A DNA stretch of 64,000 bases from positions 1 through 64,000 of the forward strand of contig NZ_BAABHB010000020.1 of assembly GCF_039541875.1 (NCBI RefSeq), read 5' to 3'. A model generated the notes under the pieces. The model was not told the DNA's origin. It saw only the letters and a program-made list of their open reading frames with translations, and made no database searches. Source of the DNA: Nibrella viscosa (lineage in GTDB: Bacteria > Bacteroidota > Bacteroidia > Cytophagales > Spirosomataceae). Below, one piece after another: positions 16,025-26,689 of this stretch (position 1 is its first letter; the number at the start of each line of letters is the position of its first letter). The translations under genes were made by a program, and so were the position numbers.

Positions 16025-19000
16025 ATGACAAACAATCTACAGACTTTCAACAAACTACTTTTGTGGCTTGCTATTTTGGTACCGCTGGGGAGTGCCTGGG
16101 GGCAGACACCTGTTCCTTTAGCATCACAACCTAATCTAACCTACGCTGAGAATTTCTCAGACATTGCAAACTGGACCAATGGCTTCGCTAGCGGCACTGG
16201 TGCTAACCGGTTCGGCAGTGTTTTACCAAGTGGAACTGCTACCATTCCTGATCCAACAAAGACAACCACTGCTTCTACATCATTTGTAACTGGAAGTACC
16301 GGTGGCGTCCAAAAGGGCACAGGAAATATAGTACTTTTATCAACTGGTGCTACAGACAATACATCGAGTGTTGCTTTTGACTTCTTTATAGACTTTACAG
16401 GTCTTAAAGCGGGCAATTTATCATTTGATGCGGCAACAGTCTTCAATAGTATAGGAGATAGAAAAGGGACTGTTAAAGTATATGCTTCCAAGGATGGAAT
16501 TACCTATACTGACCTAAACGCCAATTACGTAGCTACTAACAACGTTGCCGGGTCTGCCTTGGTCTCTGTATCTATACCTGGAACTTTAGATAACACGGCG
16601 ACAGTAAGGTTCCGCTTCTACTACTACAATGGCACCGGTGGTACAACCGGCTCACGTCCTAAAATTTCAATAGACAATCTTACAGTAACTGGAGATATTG
16701 TTTCTGTTACCCCTACGCTAACAACTACGCCAAATGCATTAACAGGTCTTGCTGCAACACAGGGAACAGCCTCAAACGCAAAGTCCTACACCTTAACGGG
16801 CTCTAATTTAGAGAATACACCAGTCTCAGTAAATGCAACCAGCGGTATCGAGTTAAGTACGAACGGCGGCAGTACATTCACTACAGATCCGCTATCGTTG
16901 ACACCCACGTCGGGCAACCTCTCGCAGGTCATTCACGCCCGCTTGGCCAATACGGTAGCCGCGGGTCCGTTCAGCGGCACAATTACCCATACCGCCAATA
17001 GCACACTCACAGCCTCAGTAACACTGAGCGGACAGGTAAATCCGGCGAATGTCCCTACGCTCCTTGCCAATCCGACAGCCCTCAACGGATTCAGCACAAC
17101 TCAGGGTACGCCATCTACCCTGCAGAGCTACACACTGACGGGTAGCTACCTAAGCAATCTTATTAGCGTATCAGCACCAAATGGCTTTGAGGTGAGCAGC
17201 GGTTCTGATGCAAACACGTTTGCGTCCGCTACAACACTTCCCGCAGAAGGCGGTGTGGTGTACGTTCGGTTGAGCGGTGCTTCAGTTGGCTCTTTCAGTG
17301 GAGCTATTACAAACACCAGCGGTACTACATCAACTACTATTTCGGCTAGTGGTCAGGTAAACGAACAATCGGCATTAACTGCCTTGCCGTCCTCACTCAC
17401 AAACTTTACGGCACTGACGGGTACGAATTCGGCTCAGCAGGTGTACACCTTAACGGGTAGCAACCTGACCGCTTCGGTGTCAGTATCGGCTCCGGCAGGT
17501 TTTGAGGTTAGCGCGGACGGCAGCACGTTTGCTACTTCGACAACGGTAGCCCAGGTAAGCGGGGCCGTTAGCCAGACCATTGCGGTCCGGCTGGCAAGTT
17601 CGGCAACGCCGGCTTCGTACAGCGGCACCATTACCAATTTGAGTGGTACAGCTTCGGCTAATGTAGCGGTGAGTGGTTCAGTGAGTGCATCAGTAACGCC
17701 GACTTCGGCAGGCACCATTGTCATCAGCCAGGTATATGGCGGTGGCGGAAACGCAGGAGCCACCTACAAGAATGACTTCATTGAGTTGTTCAATCGGGGC
17801 GGCTCACCGGTCGACGTAACGGGCTGGAGTGTGCAGTATGCTGGTGCAACAGGAACTGGCTCCTGGCAGGTTACCCCTTTGAGCGGTACGATTCAGCCCG
17901 GCAAGTATTACCTGATTCAGCAGGCTGCCGGAAATGGAGGTACTACCGATTTACCAACTCCTGATGTTATAGCAAATGTTGCCATGGCAGCCGGCTCCGG
18001 AAAAGTAGCGCTGGTGAAGTCAACCACCCCCTTATCCGGCTCGTGTGCAACCGGAGTAAACGTGGTTGACTTTGTTGGTTACGGAAGCGCCAATTGTGCG
18101 GAAACCTCGCCAACGGCATCGCTGACCAACACGACCGCAGCTATACGGAAAAACAACGGTTATACCGACACGGACAATAACGCTAATGACTTTGAAGTAG
18201 GTGCGCCAACCCCCCGTGGTTCTCTCCCATCCATTACCGCTACGCCCAACTCCCTTACCGGAGCGAATGGTTTAACGTATATAGAAGGTACTGGTCCAGC
18301 CAGCAAGACCTTAGCAGTCGTTGCCGGTAGTCTAAACGCAGAATCGGGTTCCATCACGGCAAGTTCATCCAGTACTGCGCTCACCGTCTCCCCTGCTACC
18401 CTGCCCTTTAGCAATTCAGCGCTGGTGGGTGGTCAGGTAACGGTGCAACTGGCAGCAGGTTTGCCGGCCGGCACCTACTCAGGCACCATCACTCTGACCG
18501 GTGGGGGCGCTACTCAGACTGTTCCGGTGAGTGCAACTGTAAATGCCCAACCGACAACAATCACGTTCATCCACGATATACAGGGCAGTGGTTCAACCTT
18601 CAACACGGCATTTGGTGGTACACGGACCATTGAAGGCGTGGTTACCCGCACCTTCACCGGCGCTACCAAACTCAACGGTTTCTACGTGCAGGAGGAGGAT
18701 AGTGATGCCGACACCGACCCGGCTACCTCCGAAGGAATTTTCGTCTTCGACCCGACTGGCTCCTTCTCCGTCAGTGAAGGCGACAAAGTCCGCGTGACGG
18801 GTACTGTAGCCGAGTTTACCAGCAGCAGCAACGGCGTCAGCAGCAGCCTTACCCAGCTAGGCAATCTGAGCAGTGTGACTAAAACCGGCACGGCCTCCCT
18901 GCCCACTGCCGTTACCGTAACGCTGCCCATCGGCAGTGTCTCGGACTTGGAGCGGTATGAAGGGATGCTGGTCAACATGCGGGCCGCCAGCGGCAATCTG

Positions 19001-22000
19001 GCCGTAACCGAGTACTTCCAGTTGGGCCGCTATGGTCAGGTGGTGCTTTCGGCAACGGGTGCTTCGGATGTGCCGGGCACCGATGCCCGTCTGGATCAGT
19101 ACACGCAGTTCAGCACCCCCAGTGTACCCGGTTACACGGCCTATCTGGCGGAGGTAGCCAAACGCAAGATCATTCTGGATGATGGCAGTACCACCCAAAA
19201 CCCTGATCCGATCATCTTCGGCCGGGGCGGTCAGCCGCTGAGCGCATCGAATACCCTGCGCGGTGGCGATCAGGTCGAGAGCATCACGGCGGTGCTGGAT
19301 GAGCGCCTGGAAGGGTATCGGCTGCAAACTACAACGGGCGTCAACTTCCTGCCGACCAACGAGCGGCCGACGACCCCGGCTGAAGTAGGCGGAACCCTGA
19401 AAGTAGCCGGCTTTAACGTGCTGAACTACTTTAACGACTTAGACAGCAATCCCGCATCTGGCCAACCTCTGGTCACCTACAACGGCATTACGTTTGAGCC
19501 GCGCGGTGCCGAAACCCCCGAGGAGTTTACACGCCAGCGTACTAAGCTCGTTCAGGCCATTACACTTTCCGGAGCGGATGTGATGGCCCTGAATGAAATG
19601 GAAAACAACGGCTTTGGCCCAGCCAGTGCCATTCAGGATCTGGTCAACGGCCTGAATACGGCCACCGCCCCCGGTACGTACACGTTTGTTAACTCAGGTT
19701 ATATTTCGACAGATGCCATTACGGTGGCCATGATCTACAAGCCGGCTAAGGTAACCCCTGTAGGTACTCCCGCTTCTCTCTCGACGAGTGCGGCCTTTAG
19801 CCGGGTAGGACGTCAGCCCCTGGCCCAGACTTTCCGGGAGAATGCTACCAATGAGGTTTTCACGGTAGTGGCCAACCACTGGAAGTCGAAAGGCTCCAGC
19901 GCGGGTGGAGTCGGGGATACGGACAAAGGTGACGGACAGGGTGCTTCTAACGGTACGCGTACCCAGCAGGCGCAGGATCTGGTAGACTGGTTAAACACCA
20001 AGCCTACGGGTACGGCTGATCCGGATTACCTGATTCTGGGAGACCTGAACGCCTATGCCCTGGAAGATCCGGTAAAAGCGCTGGAGCAGGGTGGCTATAC
20101 CAACCTGGTACCCAACACCTCCTACTCGTATGTGTTCGATGGGTTTGTGGGTGCGCTGGACCATGCATTAGGCAGTGCTTCGCTGACTGCGCAGGTGACG
20201 GGTAAGACCAAGTGGCACATCAACGCCGATGAGCCGAGTGTGCTGGACTACAATACCAACTTCAAGACGGTGGGACTGATTGCGAGTCTGTACAATCCGG
20301 ATCAGTTCCGGACCTCAGACCACGACCCGGTCCTTATTGGGCTGGCCCTGACCTCACCGGTAACGGCGCTGAGCCTGAATGTAACAGCAAACCCCACAAC
20401 ACTGCTGACCAGCGGTACTACCAGCCTTTCGGCCACGGTAACGGGTGGTACGGGTCCGTACAACTATATTTTCAGCGGACCGGGCAACATTATCCAGAAC
20501 CAGAATACAGCTACGGTCACGAATCTGACGGCTGGGGTGCAAACGTTCACCGTAACGGTGGCCGATGCCACTACGCCGACCAGCCAGACCATTTCGGCGA
20601 CGGTGAGTGTAACGGTGACGGATGTTCCTGTAGCTACGCTGTCGGCCAACCCGACGAGTCTGACCAGCTTTACGGCTACACAAGGTAACCCGTCAGCCAG
20701 CCAGAGCTATACCCTGACAGCCGCTAACCTGACCGCTTTGGTGTCGGTATCGGCTCCCGCAGGCGTGGTCGTCAGCACGGACAATAGCAGTTTCACCAGT
20801 TCGCTGACGCTGCCGCAGTCTACCACCTCTGCCGTGATTTACGCACGTCTGACAGGATTCAGCAGCGGTACCATAAGTGGAGCTATTACCAACGTCAGTG
20901 GATCGGCAACGGCTACTGTGGCCGTGAGTGGAACGGTTAGTGCGACAACAACTCCCCCGGCGGCTGCTACTCTGGCCACCTGGACCTTTGAAGGTGATGT
21001 AAACACGCCAACTACCGTAGCGGCCAACACCTCAGCCGGCAACGCTGCTTTTGGTACGGGTGTAACTAGTGTGACTTATGTTGGAGGTAGTCCAGGCCGG
21101 GCTTACACGGCTGCCGGATGGAGTGCTTCTACTTCAGTTGTCACGTCAGATAACGACTATCTGGAGTTCACCGTAGCTCCCGCAGCGAACTACACCTTAG
21201 ATCTGACTACCATAACCGTTGCTATGCAACGGTCTGGTACCGGTCCGGCTAACGTAGCCCTGCGTTCAAGTGCCGACGATTATGCCAGTAACATCGGCAA
21301 TGTGGCAAGTCCTGGTAATGGTAGCTTCGCCAATGCGTCTTTTACCCTGACCGGCTTAACTAATCGGACTTCCCCGACTACCTTCCGGTTGTATGGCTAT
21401 GGCTCTACAGGTACGGGCGGAACCTTGCGCTTCGATAACTTAACGGTTATCGGAACGGTAAATTCAGCAGGTCCACCGGTGGCAACGCTAACAGCCTCTC
21501 CGGTTTCCCTTACCGGAGCGAATGGGTTGTCGTATGTGGAAGGCAATGGCCCGGCCAGCAAAACGCTGTCCATCAGCGGCAGTAATCTGAATGCTGAGTC
21601 CGGCGACATTACGGCAAGTTCATCCAGCACGGCGCTCACCGTCTCCCCTGCTACCCTGCCCTTTAGCAATTCAGCGCTGGTGGGTGGTCAGGTGACGGTG
21701 CAACTGGCAGCAGGCTTGCCGGCCGGTACCTACTCAGGCACCATCACCCTGACCGGTGGGGGCGCTACCCAGACTGTTCCGGTGAGTGGCACGGTAGTCT
21801 CATCGCAGGTCACCATCACCCTGATCCACGATATACAGGGTAGTGGTTCAACCTTCAACACGGCATTTGGTGGTACACGGACCATTGAAGGCGTGGTTAC
21901 CCGCACCTTCACCGGCGCTACCAAACTCAACGGTTTCTACGTGCAGGAGGAGGATAGTGATGCCGACACCGACCCGGCTACCTCCGAAGGAATTTTCGTC

Positions 22001-25000
22001 TTCGACCCGACTGGCTCCTTCTCCGTCAGTGAAGGCGACAAAGTCCGCGTGACGGGTATCGTAGCCGAGTTTACCAGCAGCAGCAACGGCGTCAGCAGCA
22101 GCCTCACGCAGCTAGGCAATCTGAGCAGTGTGACTAAAACCGGCACGGCCTCCCTGCCCACTGCCGTTACCGTAACGCTGCCCGTCGGCAGTGTCTCGGA
22201 CCTGGAGCGGTATGAAGGGATGCTGGTCAATATGCGGGCCGCCAGCGGCAATCTGGCCGTAACCGAGTACTTCCAGTTGGGCCGCTATGGTCAGGTGGTG
22301 CTTTCGGCAACGGGTGCTTCGGATGTGCCGGGCACCGACGCCCGTCTGGATCAGTACACGCAGTTCAGCACCCCCAGTGTACCCGGTTACACGGCCTATC
22401 TGGCGGAGGTAGCCAAACGCAAGATCATTCTGGATGATGGCAGCACCACCCAGAACCCCGACCCGATCATCTTTGGCCGGGGCGGTCAGCCGCTGAGCGC
22501 ATCGAATACCCTGCGCGGTGGCGATCAGGTCGAGAGCATCACGGCGGTGCTGGATGAGCGTCTGGAAGGGTATCGTCTGCAAACCACAAACGGGGCCGAT
22601 GCTAATTTCCAGCCGACCAACCCACGCCCGGCTAATCCGCCTGTGGTAGGAGGAACACTCAAAGCAGGCAGTTTCAACGTGCTGAACTACTTCAACACCT
22701 TTGGTACCGCCAGTTTCACCAAATGCGATGGTGGTTCTATTGCAGGACGTGGAGCCACTAACCAGACTGAATTTACCCGTCAGCGCGATAAGGTTATTGG
22801 TGCCATTATTAACTCCGGGGTTGACGTGATGGGGCTGAATGAGATGCAAAACAATGGTTTCGGCAGCAACAGTGCTATCCAGGATTTGATTAATGGACTG
22901 AACGCCGTTGCCGGTGCCAATTCCTACACCTTCGTTAACTCAGGCTGTATCTCAAGCGATGCCATTACGGTAGCCATCATTTACAAGCCCGCCAAAGTAA
23001 CGCCGTTAGGGGCATCCGCTGCCATTCCGTCCAATTACGGAACCGGTGCATTTACGGCGGTTGGTCGGCGCTCACTGGCCCAGACTTTCCGGGATAACAC
23101 AACCAATGGCGTATTTACGCTGGTTACTAACCACTGGAAATCGAAAGGCTCAAGCTCGGGCGGTGCCGGTGATACCGATAGCGGTGATGGACAGTCTGCT
23201 TCCAACGGAACCCGTACGCGGCAGGCGCAGGACCTGGTTTCCTGGTTAGCCACCAGGCCAACAGGCACAACCGATCCGGATTACCTGATTGTGGGTGACC
23301 TGAACGCTTATGCGAAAGAAGACCCGCTGACAACACTGGAAAATGGTGGGTACACCAATCTGGTACCTAACACAACCTACTCGTATGTATTTGACGGTTT
23401 TGTTGGGGCACTTGACCATGCCCTCGGTTCGTCCAGTTTACAGGGACAGGTGAGCGGTGCTGATAAGTGGCACATCAACGCCGATGAGCCGATTGTACTG
23501 GATTATAACACGGAAAATAAATCGGCAGGACAGATTAGCAGTCTTTACAGCGCTGCCCCCTACCGTGCCTCCGATCACGATCCGGTCATTATTGGCCTGA
23601 ATCTGACGTCGCCCGCTACTGCCCTGACGCTGGTTGCTTCAGCCAATCCGACAACACTGCTCACCAGCGGTACTACCAGCCTGTCGGCAACGGTAACGGG
23701 CGGAACGGCTCCCTACAGCTACAGCTTTACGGGTCCGGGCACGCTTAATGCCAGTGGCAACACGGCTACGGTATCGGGTCTGACCACGGGTGTGCAAACC
23801 TTCACGGTAACAGCCAGTGATGCCACTACTCCGACCAGCCAGACTATTTCGGCGACGGTGAGTATAACGGTAAATGCAGCGCCGATCAGTTCGCTGACGG
23901 CTACGGCTACGCCAGGTGCCATCTGTACCTCTGGAACGACGAACCTGTCGGTATCGGTGAGTGGTGGTACCGCTCCGTACACGTATGCCTGGAGCGGACC
24001 GGGGACGATTGCCAACAACACCAGCGCCAACACAACGGTGTCTAACCTGGTCACTACCGGGGCTAATGTGTTTACGATAGTAGTTACAGATAAGAATGGG
24101 CAGACGGCCACGACAACGGCTACCGTTACAGTGAATGCCTTGCCGGTGGCTTCGGTCACCCCGTCGAGTGCCACAATTTGCCAGGGCCAGTCAGCAACCC
24201 TGACGGCCGCCGAAGGTGCTTCATATCTGTGGAGCAATGGTGCCACCACGCAGGTTATCAGCGCAACGGCTACGGGTACCTATTCGGTAACCATCAGCAC
24301 ACCGGCCGGTTGCTCGGCTACGGCTTCGGCTCAGGTAACGGTAAATCCGCTACCAACGGCACCGGCGCTGGCCAGTGTAACAGCCGTGCAGGGTTCGCCG
24401 AGTGTGGTACTGTCAACGACAAGCTGCACCGGTACGCTGGTGTGGTCCGGTGCCGCAAGTGGTACAGGTAGTTCGATCACCGTCTCGACGGCTACGCCGG
24501 GCAGCTATGTCTATAATGTACAATGCAAAGTAGGTGAGTGTCTGAGCAATCCGACTTCGGCAACCGTAACGATAACGCCCGCCCCGATCAGTTCGCTGAC
24601 GGCTACGGCTACGCCAAATGCGGTTTGCGTCGGTGGTACAGCTACCCTGACCGTGTCGGTGAGTGGTGGTCAGGTGCCATATACCTACGCCTGGTCCGGT
24701 GCCGGTACAATCACCAACGCATCGAGTGCTACCGCAACCGTAGCGAGTCTGACGGCTACGGGCGCTAACGTCTTCACTGTACTGGTGACGGATGCCAACA
24801 GCCAGACGGCTACCACAACAGCGACCGTAACGGTGAATGCCTTGCCGGTGGCTTCGGTCACCCCGTCGAGTGTCACGGTTTGCCAGGGTCAGAGTGCGAC
24901 GCTGACGGCCAGTGGAGGAGGTTCGTATCTGTGGAGCACAGGAGCCACAACAGCTACCATCAGCGCCATGGCTACGGGTACTTACTCGGTAACAGTCACC

Positions 25001-26662
25001 TCAGCGGCCGGTTGCTCGGCTACGGCTTCGGCTCAGGTAACGGTAAATCCGCTACCAACGGCACCGGCGCTGGCCAGTGTAACGGCGGTGCAGGGTTCGC
25101 CGAGTGTGGTACTGTCAACGACAAGCTGCACCGGTACGCTGGTGTGGTCCGGTGCCGCAAGTGGTACAGGTAGTTCGATCACCGTCGCTACAACTACGCC
25201 GGGCAGCTATGTGTATAACGTACAATGCAAAGTAGGTGAGTGTCTGAGCAATCCGACTTCGGTAACCGTAACGGTTATATCGAAGCTTTCGGCAACCGCA
25301 TCGGCCAGCCCGGCTTCTATTTTCCCATACGAGTCTTCTAACCTGGTAGTAAATGCCGTTGCCGGTACAGCTCCGTATACGTACGTCTGGAACGGTCCCG
25401 GAACCATCACGAATGGAACTAGTGCTACGGCAACCGTTTCCGGTTTAACGGCAGGTGTGCAAACGTTTACGGTTGTGGTAACCGATGCCACCTCACCGGT
25501 CAGTCAGACCGTAGCGGTTCCGGTGAGTGTCACGGTCAACACGCCGGCGAATACGCCACCGGTTGCTTCGACTATTGCTAATCAGACGGCGACGGTAGGT
25601 GTGGCCTTCAGCATGAGCATACCGGCCTTTACCGATGCCGAAACGCCAAAATCGCTCGTTTACAGCACCTCCGTTTTACCGGATGGGCTAAGCTTCAACG
25701 CATCGAAGCTGACCATCAGCGGTACGCCGTCGGTAACGGGTATAACCTCCGTAACGGTAACGGCCACCGATCCGGGCGGCCTAACGGGCAGCGCCAGCTT
25801 TACGTTGAGCGTAGTGCCGGTTCCGAATACGCCACCGGTTGCTTCGACTATTGCCAGCCAGACGGCGACGGTGGGTGTGGCCTTCAGTATGAGCATACCG
25901 GCCTTTACCGATGCCGAAACGCCAAAATCGCTCGTTTACAGCACCTCCGTTTTACCGGATGGGCTAAGCTTCAACGCATCGAAGCTGACCATCAGCGGTA
26001 CGCCGTCGGTAACGGGTATAACCTCCGTAACGGTAACGGCCACCGATCCGGGCGGCCTAACGGGCAGCGCCAGCTTCAGCATTACGGTGAATCAGGGTAA
26101 CACGAGGCCCTATGTAGCGACACCGGTTTCCAATACCACCATTGCAGTGGGACAGTCGTACTCGTTGGATGTGACCAAGGTGTTTACAGATAACGAGACC
26201 CCGACCCAACTCAGCTATGGCGTGAGTGGCTTACCGAAGGGCTTAAGCTTCAGCACCAAAACGAACACCATCAGTGGAGCGCCTTCGGCAGTTGGGGTGT
26301 CGGTCATTACGCTGACGGCCACCGACCCCGGTAAGCTCTCGGGTACTACCAGCTTCACGCTGACGGTCGTTAGATCGGCAGGCCGCTTGGGTACGCCGGA
26401 GGTAGCCAGTGAGCTGGAGGTAACCACCCTGGGTAACCCGGTTCAGGATGAACTGACGGTGGCGATTCGCGGAGCAGAAGGTAAGTCGCTGCAACTGCGC
26501 CTTACCGATCTGCAGGGCAGAGTTATCGAAAGCCGCCATATTGAAAGTGCGGCAGACACCGAGCGGCAGACGTTCGATGTGCGCCGGCAGGCTACCGGTG
26601 TGCTGCTGCTACAGGCCATCACCGAGCAGCAGGTTAAGCTGATTAAATTAATGAAGCAGTAA
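16025..26662 (+). CDS. giant secreted protein with two ExeM/NucH-type nuclease modules and Ig-like repeats
   Basis: 3545 residues, extracellular. Order: signal peptide (1-26, ending SAWGQ); beta-sandwich (40-225); three Ig-like repeats (230-555); lamin-tail-like domain (560-735, IVISQVYGGGGNAG); Ig; OB-like domain 1 (843-1105); endonuclease/exonuclease/phosphatase domain 1 (1120-1445); two Ig; beta-sandwich (1645-1810); Ig; OB-like domain 2 (1926-2195); nuclease domain 2 (2208-2530); gliding-adhesin-like/PKD repeats (2615-3090); three putative-Ig repeats (about 3175-3450); Por-type tail ending KLIKLMKQ. Both nuclease copies keep their metal and catalytic motifs (LNEMENNGFG / LNEMQNNGFG, NHWKSKGSS, GDLNAYA, SDHDPV). 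Known relatives degrade extracellular DNA. A single such module is usual; two in one chain is odd. ATG 16025 and the terminator at 26690 delimit a monocistronic gene. Confidence 0.9.
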   Translation: MTNNLQTFNKLLLWLAILVPLGSAWGQTPVPLASQPNLTYAENFSDIANWTNGFASGTGANRFGSVLPSGTATIPDPTKTTTASTSFVTGSTGGVQKGTGNIVLLSTGATDNTSSVAFDFFIDFTGLKAGNLSFDAATVFNSIGDRKGTVKVYASKDGITYTDLNANYVATNNVAGSALVSVSIPGTLDNTATVRFRFYYYNGTGGTTGSRPKISIDNLTVTGDIVSVTPTLTTTPNALTGLAATQGTASNAKSYTLTGSNLENTPVSVNATSGIELSTNGGSTFTTDPLSLTPTSGNLSQVIHARLANTVAAGPFSGTITHTANSTLTASVTLSGQVNPANVPTLLANPTALNGFSTTQGTPSTLQSYTLTGSYLSNLISVSAPNGFEVSSGSDANTFASATTLPAEGGVVYVRLSGASVGSFSGAITNTSGTTSTTISASGQVNEQSALTALPSSLTNFTALTGTNSAQQVYTLTGSNLTASVSVSAPAGFEVSADGSTFATSTTVAQVSGAVSQTIAVRLASSATPASYSGTITNLSGTASANVAVSGSVSASVTPTSAGTIVISQVYGGGGNAGATYKNDFIELFNRGGSPVDVTGWSVQYAGATGTGSWQVTPLSGTIQPGKYYLIQQAAGNGGTTDLPTPDVIANVAMAAGSGKVALVKSTTPLSGSCATGVNVVDFVGYGSANCAETSPTASLTNTTAAIRKNNGYTDTDNNANDFEVGAPTPRGSLPSITATPNSLTGANGLTYIEGTGPASKTLAVVAGSLNAESGSITASSSSTALTVSPATLPFSNSALVGGQVTVQLAAGLPAGTYSGTITLTGGGATQTVPVSATVNAQPTTITFIHDIQGSGSTFNTAFGGTRTIEGVVTRTFTGATKLNGFYVQEEDSDADTDPATSEGIFVFDPTGSFSVSEGDKVRVTGTVAEFTSSSNGVSSSLTQLGNLSSVTKTGTASLPTAVTVTLPIGSVSDLERYEGMLVNMRAASGNLAVTEYFQLGRYGQVVLSATGASDVPGTDARLDQYTQFSTPSVPGYTAYLAEVAKRKIILDDGSTTQNPDPIIFGRGGQPLSASNTLRGGDQVESITAVLDERLEGYRLQTTTGVNFLPTNERPTTPAEVGGTLKVAGFNVLNYFNDLDSNPASGQPLVTYNGITFEPRGAETPEEFTRQRTKLVQAITLSGADVMALNEMENNGFGPASAIQDLVNGLNTATAPGTYTFVNSGYISTDAITVAMIYKPAKVTPVGTPASLSTSAAFSRVGRQPLAQTFRENATNEVFTVVANHWKSKGSSAGGVGDTDKGDGQGASNGTRTQQAQDLVDWLNTKPTGTADPDYLILGDLNAYALEDPVKALEQGGYTNLVPNTSYSYVFDGFVGALDHALGSASLTAQVTGKTKWHINADEPSVLDYNTNFKTVGLIASLYNPDQFRTSDHDPVLIGLALTSPVTALSLNVTANPTTLLTSGTTSLSATVTGGTGPYNYIFSGPGNIIQNQNTATVTNLTAGVQTFTVTVADATTPTSQTISATVSVTVTDVPVATLSANPTSLTSFTATQGNPSASQSYTLTAANLTALVSVSAPAGVVVSTDNSSFTSSLTLPQSTTSAVIYARLTGFSSGTISGAITNVSGSATATVAVSGTVSATTTPPAAATLATWTFEGDVNTPTTVAANTSAGNAAFGTGVTSVTYVGGSPGRAYTAAGWSASTSVVTSDNDYLEFTVAPAANYTLDLTTITVAMQRSGTGPANVALRSSADDYASNIGNVASPGNGSFANASFTLTGLTNRTSPTTFRLYGYGSTGTGGTLRFDNLTVIGTVNSAGPPVATLTASPVSLTGANGLSYVEGNGPASKTLSISGSNLNAESGDITASSSSTALTVSPATLPFSNSALVGGQVTVQLAAGLPAGTYSGTITLTGGGATQTVPVSGTVVSSQVTITLIHDIQGSGSTFNTAFGGTRTIEGVVTRTFTGATKLNGFYVQEEDSDADTDPATSEGIFVFDPTGSFSVSEGDKVRVTGIVAEFTSSSNGVSSSLTQLGNLSSVTKTGTASLPTAVTVTLPVGSVSDLERYEGMLVNMRAASGNLAVTEYFQLGRYGQVVLSATGASDVPGTDARLDQYTQFSTPSVPGYTAYLAEVAKRKIILDDGSTTQNPDPIIFGRGGQPLSASNTLRGGDQVESITAVLDERLEGYRLQTTNGADANFQPTNPRPANPPVVGGTLKAGSFNVLNYFNTFGTASFTKCDGGSIAGRGATNQTEFTRQRDKVIGAIINSGVDVMGLNEMQNNGFGSNSAIQDLINGLNAVAGANSYTFVNSGCISSDAITVAIIYKPAKVTPLGASAAIPSNYGTGAFTAVGRRSLAQTFRDNTTNGVFTLVTNHWKSKGSSSGGAGDTDSGDGQSASNGTRTRQAQDLVSWLATRPTGTTDPDYLIVGDLNAYAKEDPLTTLENGGYTNLVPNTTYSYVFDGFVGALDHALGSSSLQGQVSGADKWHINADEPIVLDYNTENKSAGQISSLYSAAPYRASDHDPVIIGLNLTSPATALTLVASANPTTLLTSGTTSLSATVTGGTAPYSYSFTGPGTLNASGNTATVSGLTTGVQTFTVTASDATTPTSQTISATVSITVNAAPISSLTATATPGAICTSGTTNLSVSVSGGTAPYTYAWSGPGTIANNTSANTTVSNLVTTGANVFTIVVTDKNGQTATTTATVTVNALPVASVTPSSATICQGQSATLTAAEGASYLWSNGATTQVISATATGTYSVTISTPAGCSATASAQVTVNPLPTAPALASVTAVQGSPSVVLSTTSCTGTLVWSGAASGTGSSITVSTATPGSYVYNVQCKVGECLSNPTSATVTITPAPISSLTATATPNAVCVGGTATLTVSVSGGQVPYTYAWSGAGTITNASSATATVASLTATGANVFTVLVTDANSQTATTTATVTVNALPVASVTPSSVTVCQGQSATLTASGGGSYLWSTGATTATISAMATGTYSVTVTSAAGCSATASAQVTVNPLPTAPALASVTAVQGSPSVVLSTTSCTGTLVWSGAASGTGSSITVATTTPGSYVYNVQCKVGECLSNPTSVTVTVISKLSATASASPASIFPYESSNLVVNAVAGTAPYTYVWNGPGTITNGTSATATVSGLTAGVQTFTVVVTDATSPVSQTVAVPVSVTVNTPANTPPVASTIANQTATVGVAFSMSIPAFTDAETPKSLVYSTSVLPDGLSFNASKLTISGTPSVTGITSVTVTATDPGGLTGSASFTLSVVPVPNTPPVASTIASQTATVGVAFSMSIPAFTDAETPKSLVYSTSVLPDGLSFNASKLTISGTPSVTGITSVTVTATDPGGLTGSASFSITVNQGNTRPYVATPVSNTTIAVGQSYSLDVTKVFTDNETPTQLSYGVSGLPKGLSFSTKTNTISGAPSAVGVSVITLTATDPGKLSGTTSFTLTVVRSAGRLGTPEVASELEVTTLGNPVQDELTVAIRGAEGKSLQLRLTDLQGRVIESRHIESAADTERQTFDVRRQATGVLLLQAITEQQVKLIKLMKQ
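18356..19335 (+). repeat. long direct repeat, copy 1 (inside the giant nuclease gene)
   Basis: About 980 bases that recur 3255 bases downstream (1085 codons, no net insertion or deletion) at 21611-22590. By eye only scattered substitutions separate the copies. It encodes the end of an Ig repeat and the OB-like domain that precedes the nuclease domain. Confidence 0.9.
21611..22590 (+). repeat. long direct repeat, copy 2 (inside the giant nuclease gene)
   Basis: Partner of 18356-19335. Identity drops sharply where the nuclease domains begin (about 19340 and 22595): those remain homologous but are far more diverged. The near-identical stretch is therefore younger or has been homogenised. Confidence 0.9.
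23884..25287 (+). repeat. two tandem 702-bp repeats (Ig/PKD units)
   Basis: Units 23884-24585 and 24586-25287 are offset by exactly 702 bases (234 codons). Long stretches are nearly identical, for example from GTAAATCCGCTACCAACGGC at 24341 and again at 25043. Each unit encodes two Ig-like/PKD modules including the GCSATASAQVTVNPLPTAP segment. Confidence 0.9.
25550..26090 (+). repeat. tandem 276-bp repeats (putative-Ig units)
   Basis: A 92-codon unit beginning AATACGCCACCGGTTGCTTC occurs at 25550 and 25826 with almost no differences, then in a diverged third copy to about 26370. Each encodes a He_PIG-like fold with the DAETPKSLVYSTS and SGTPSVTGITSVTVTATDPG segments. Confidence 0.9.
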
Positions 26663-26689
26663 CCCCCGGCAGCGGTTTAGATGCCGAAA

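Noticed and set aside
23884..26090. Regular repeats considered as a CRISPR-like or satellite array
   Set aside because: Units of 702 and 276 bases keep the reading frame and encode Ig-type modules; there are no short direct repeats with unique spacers, and no cas genes.
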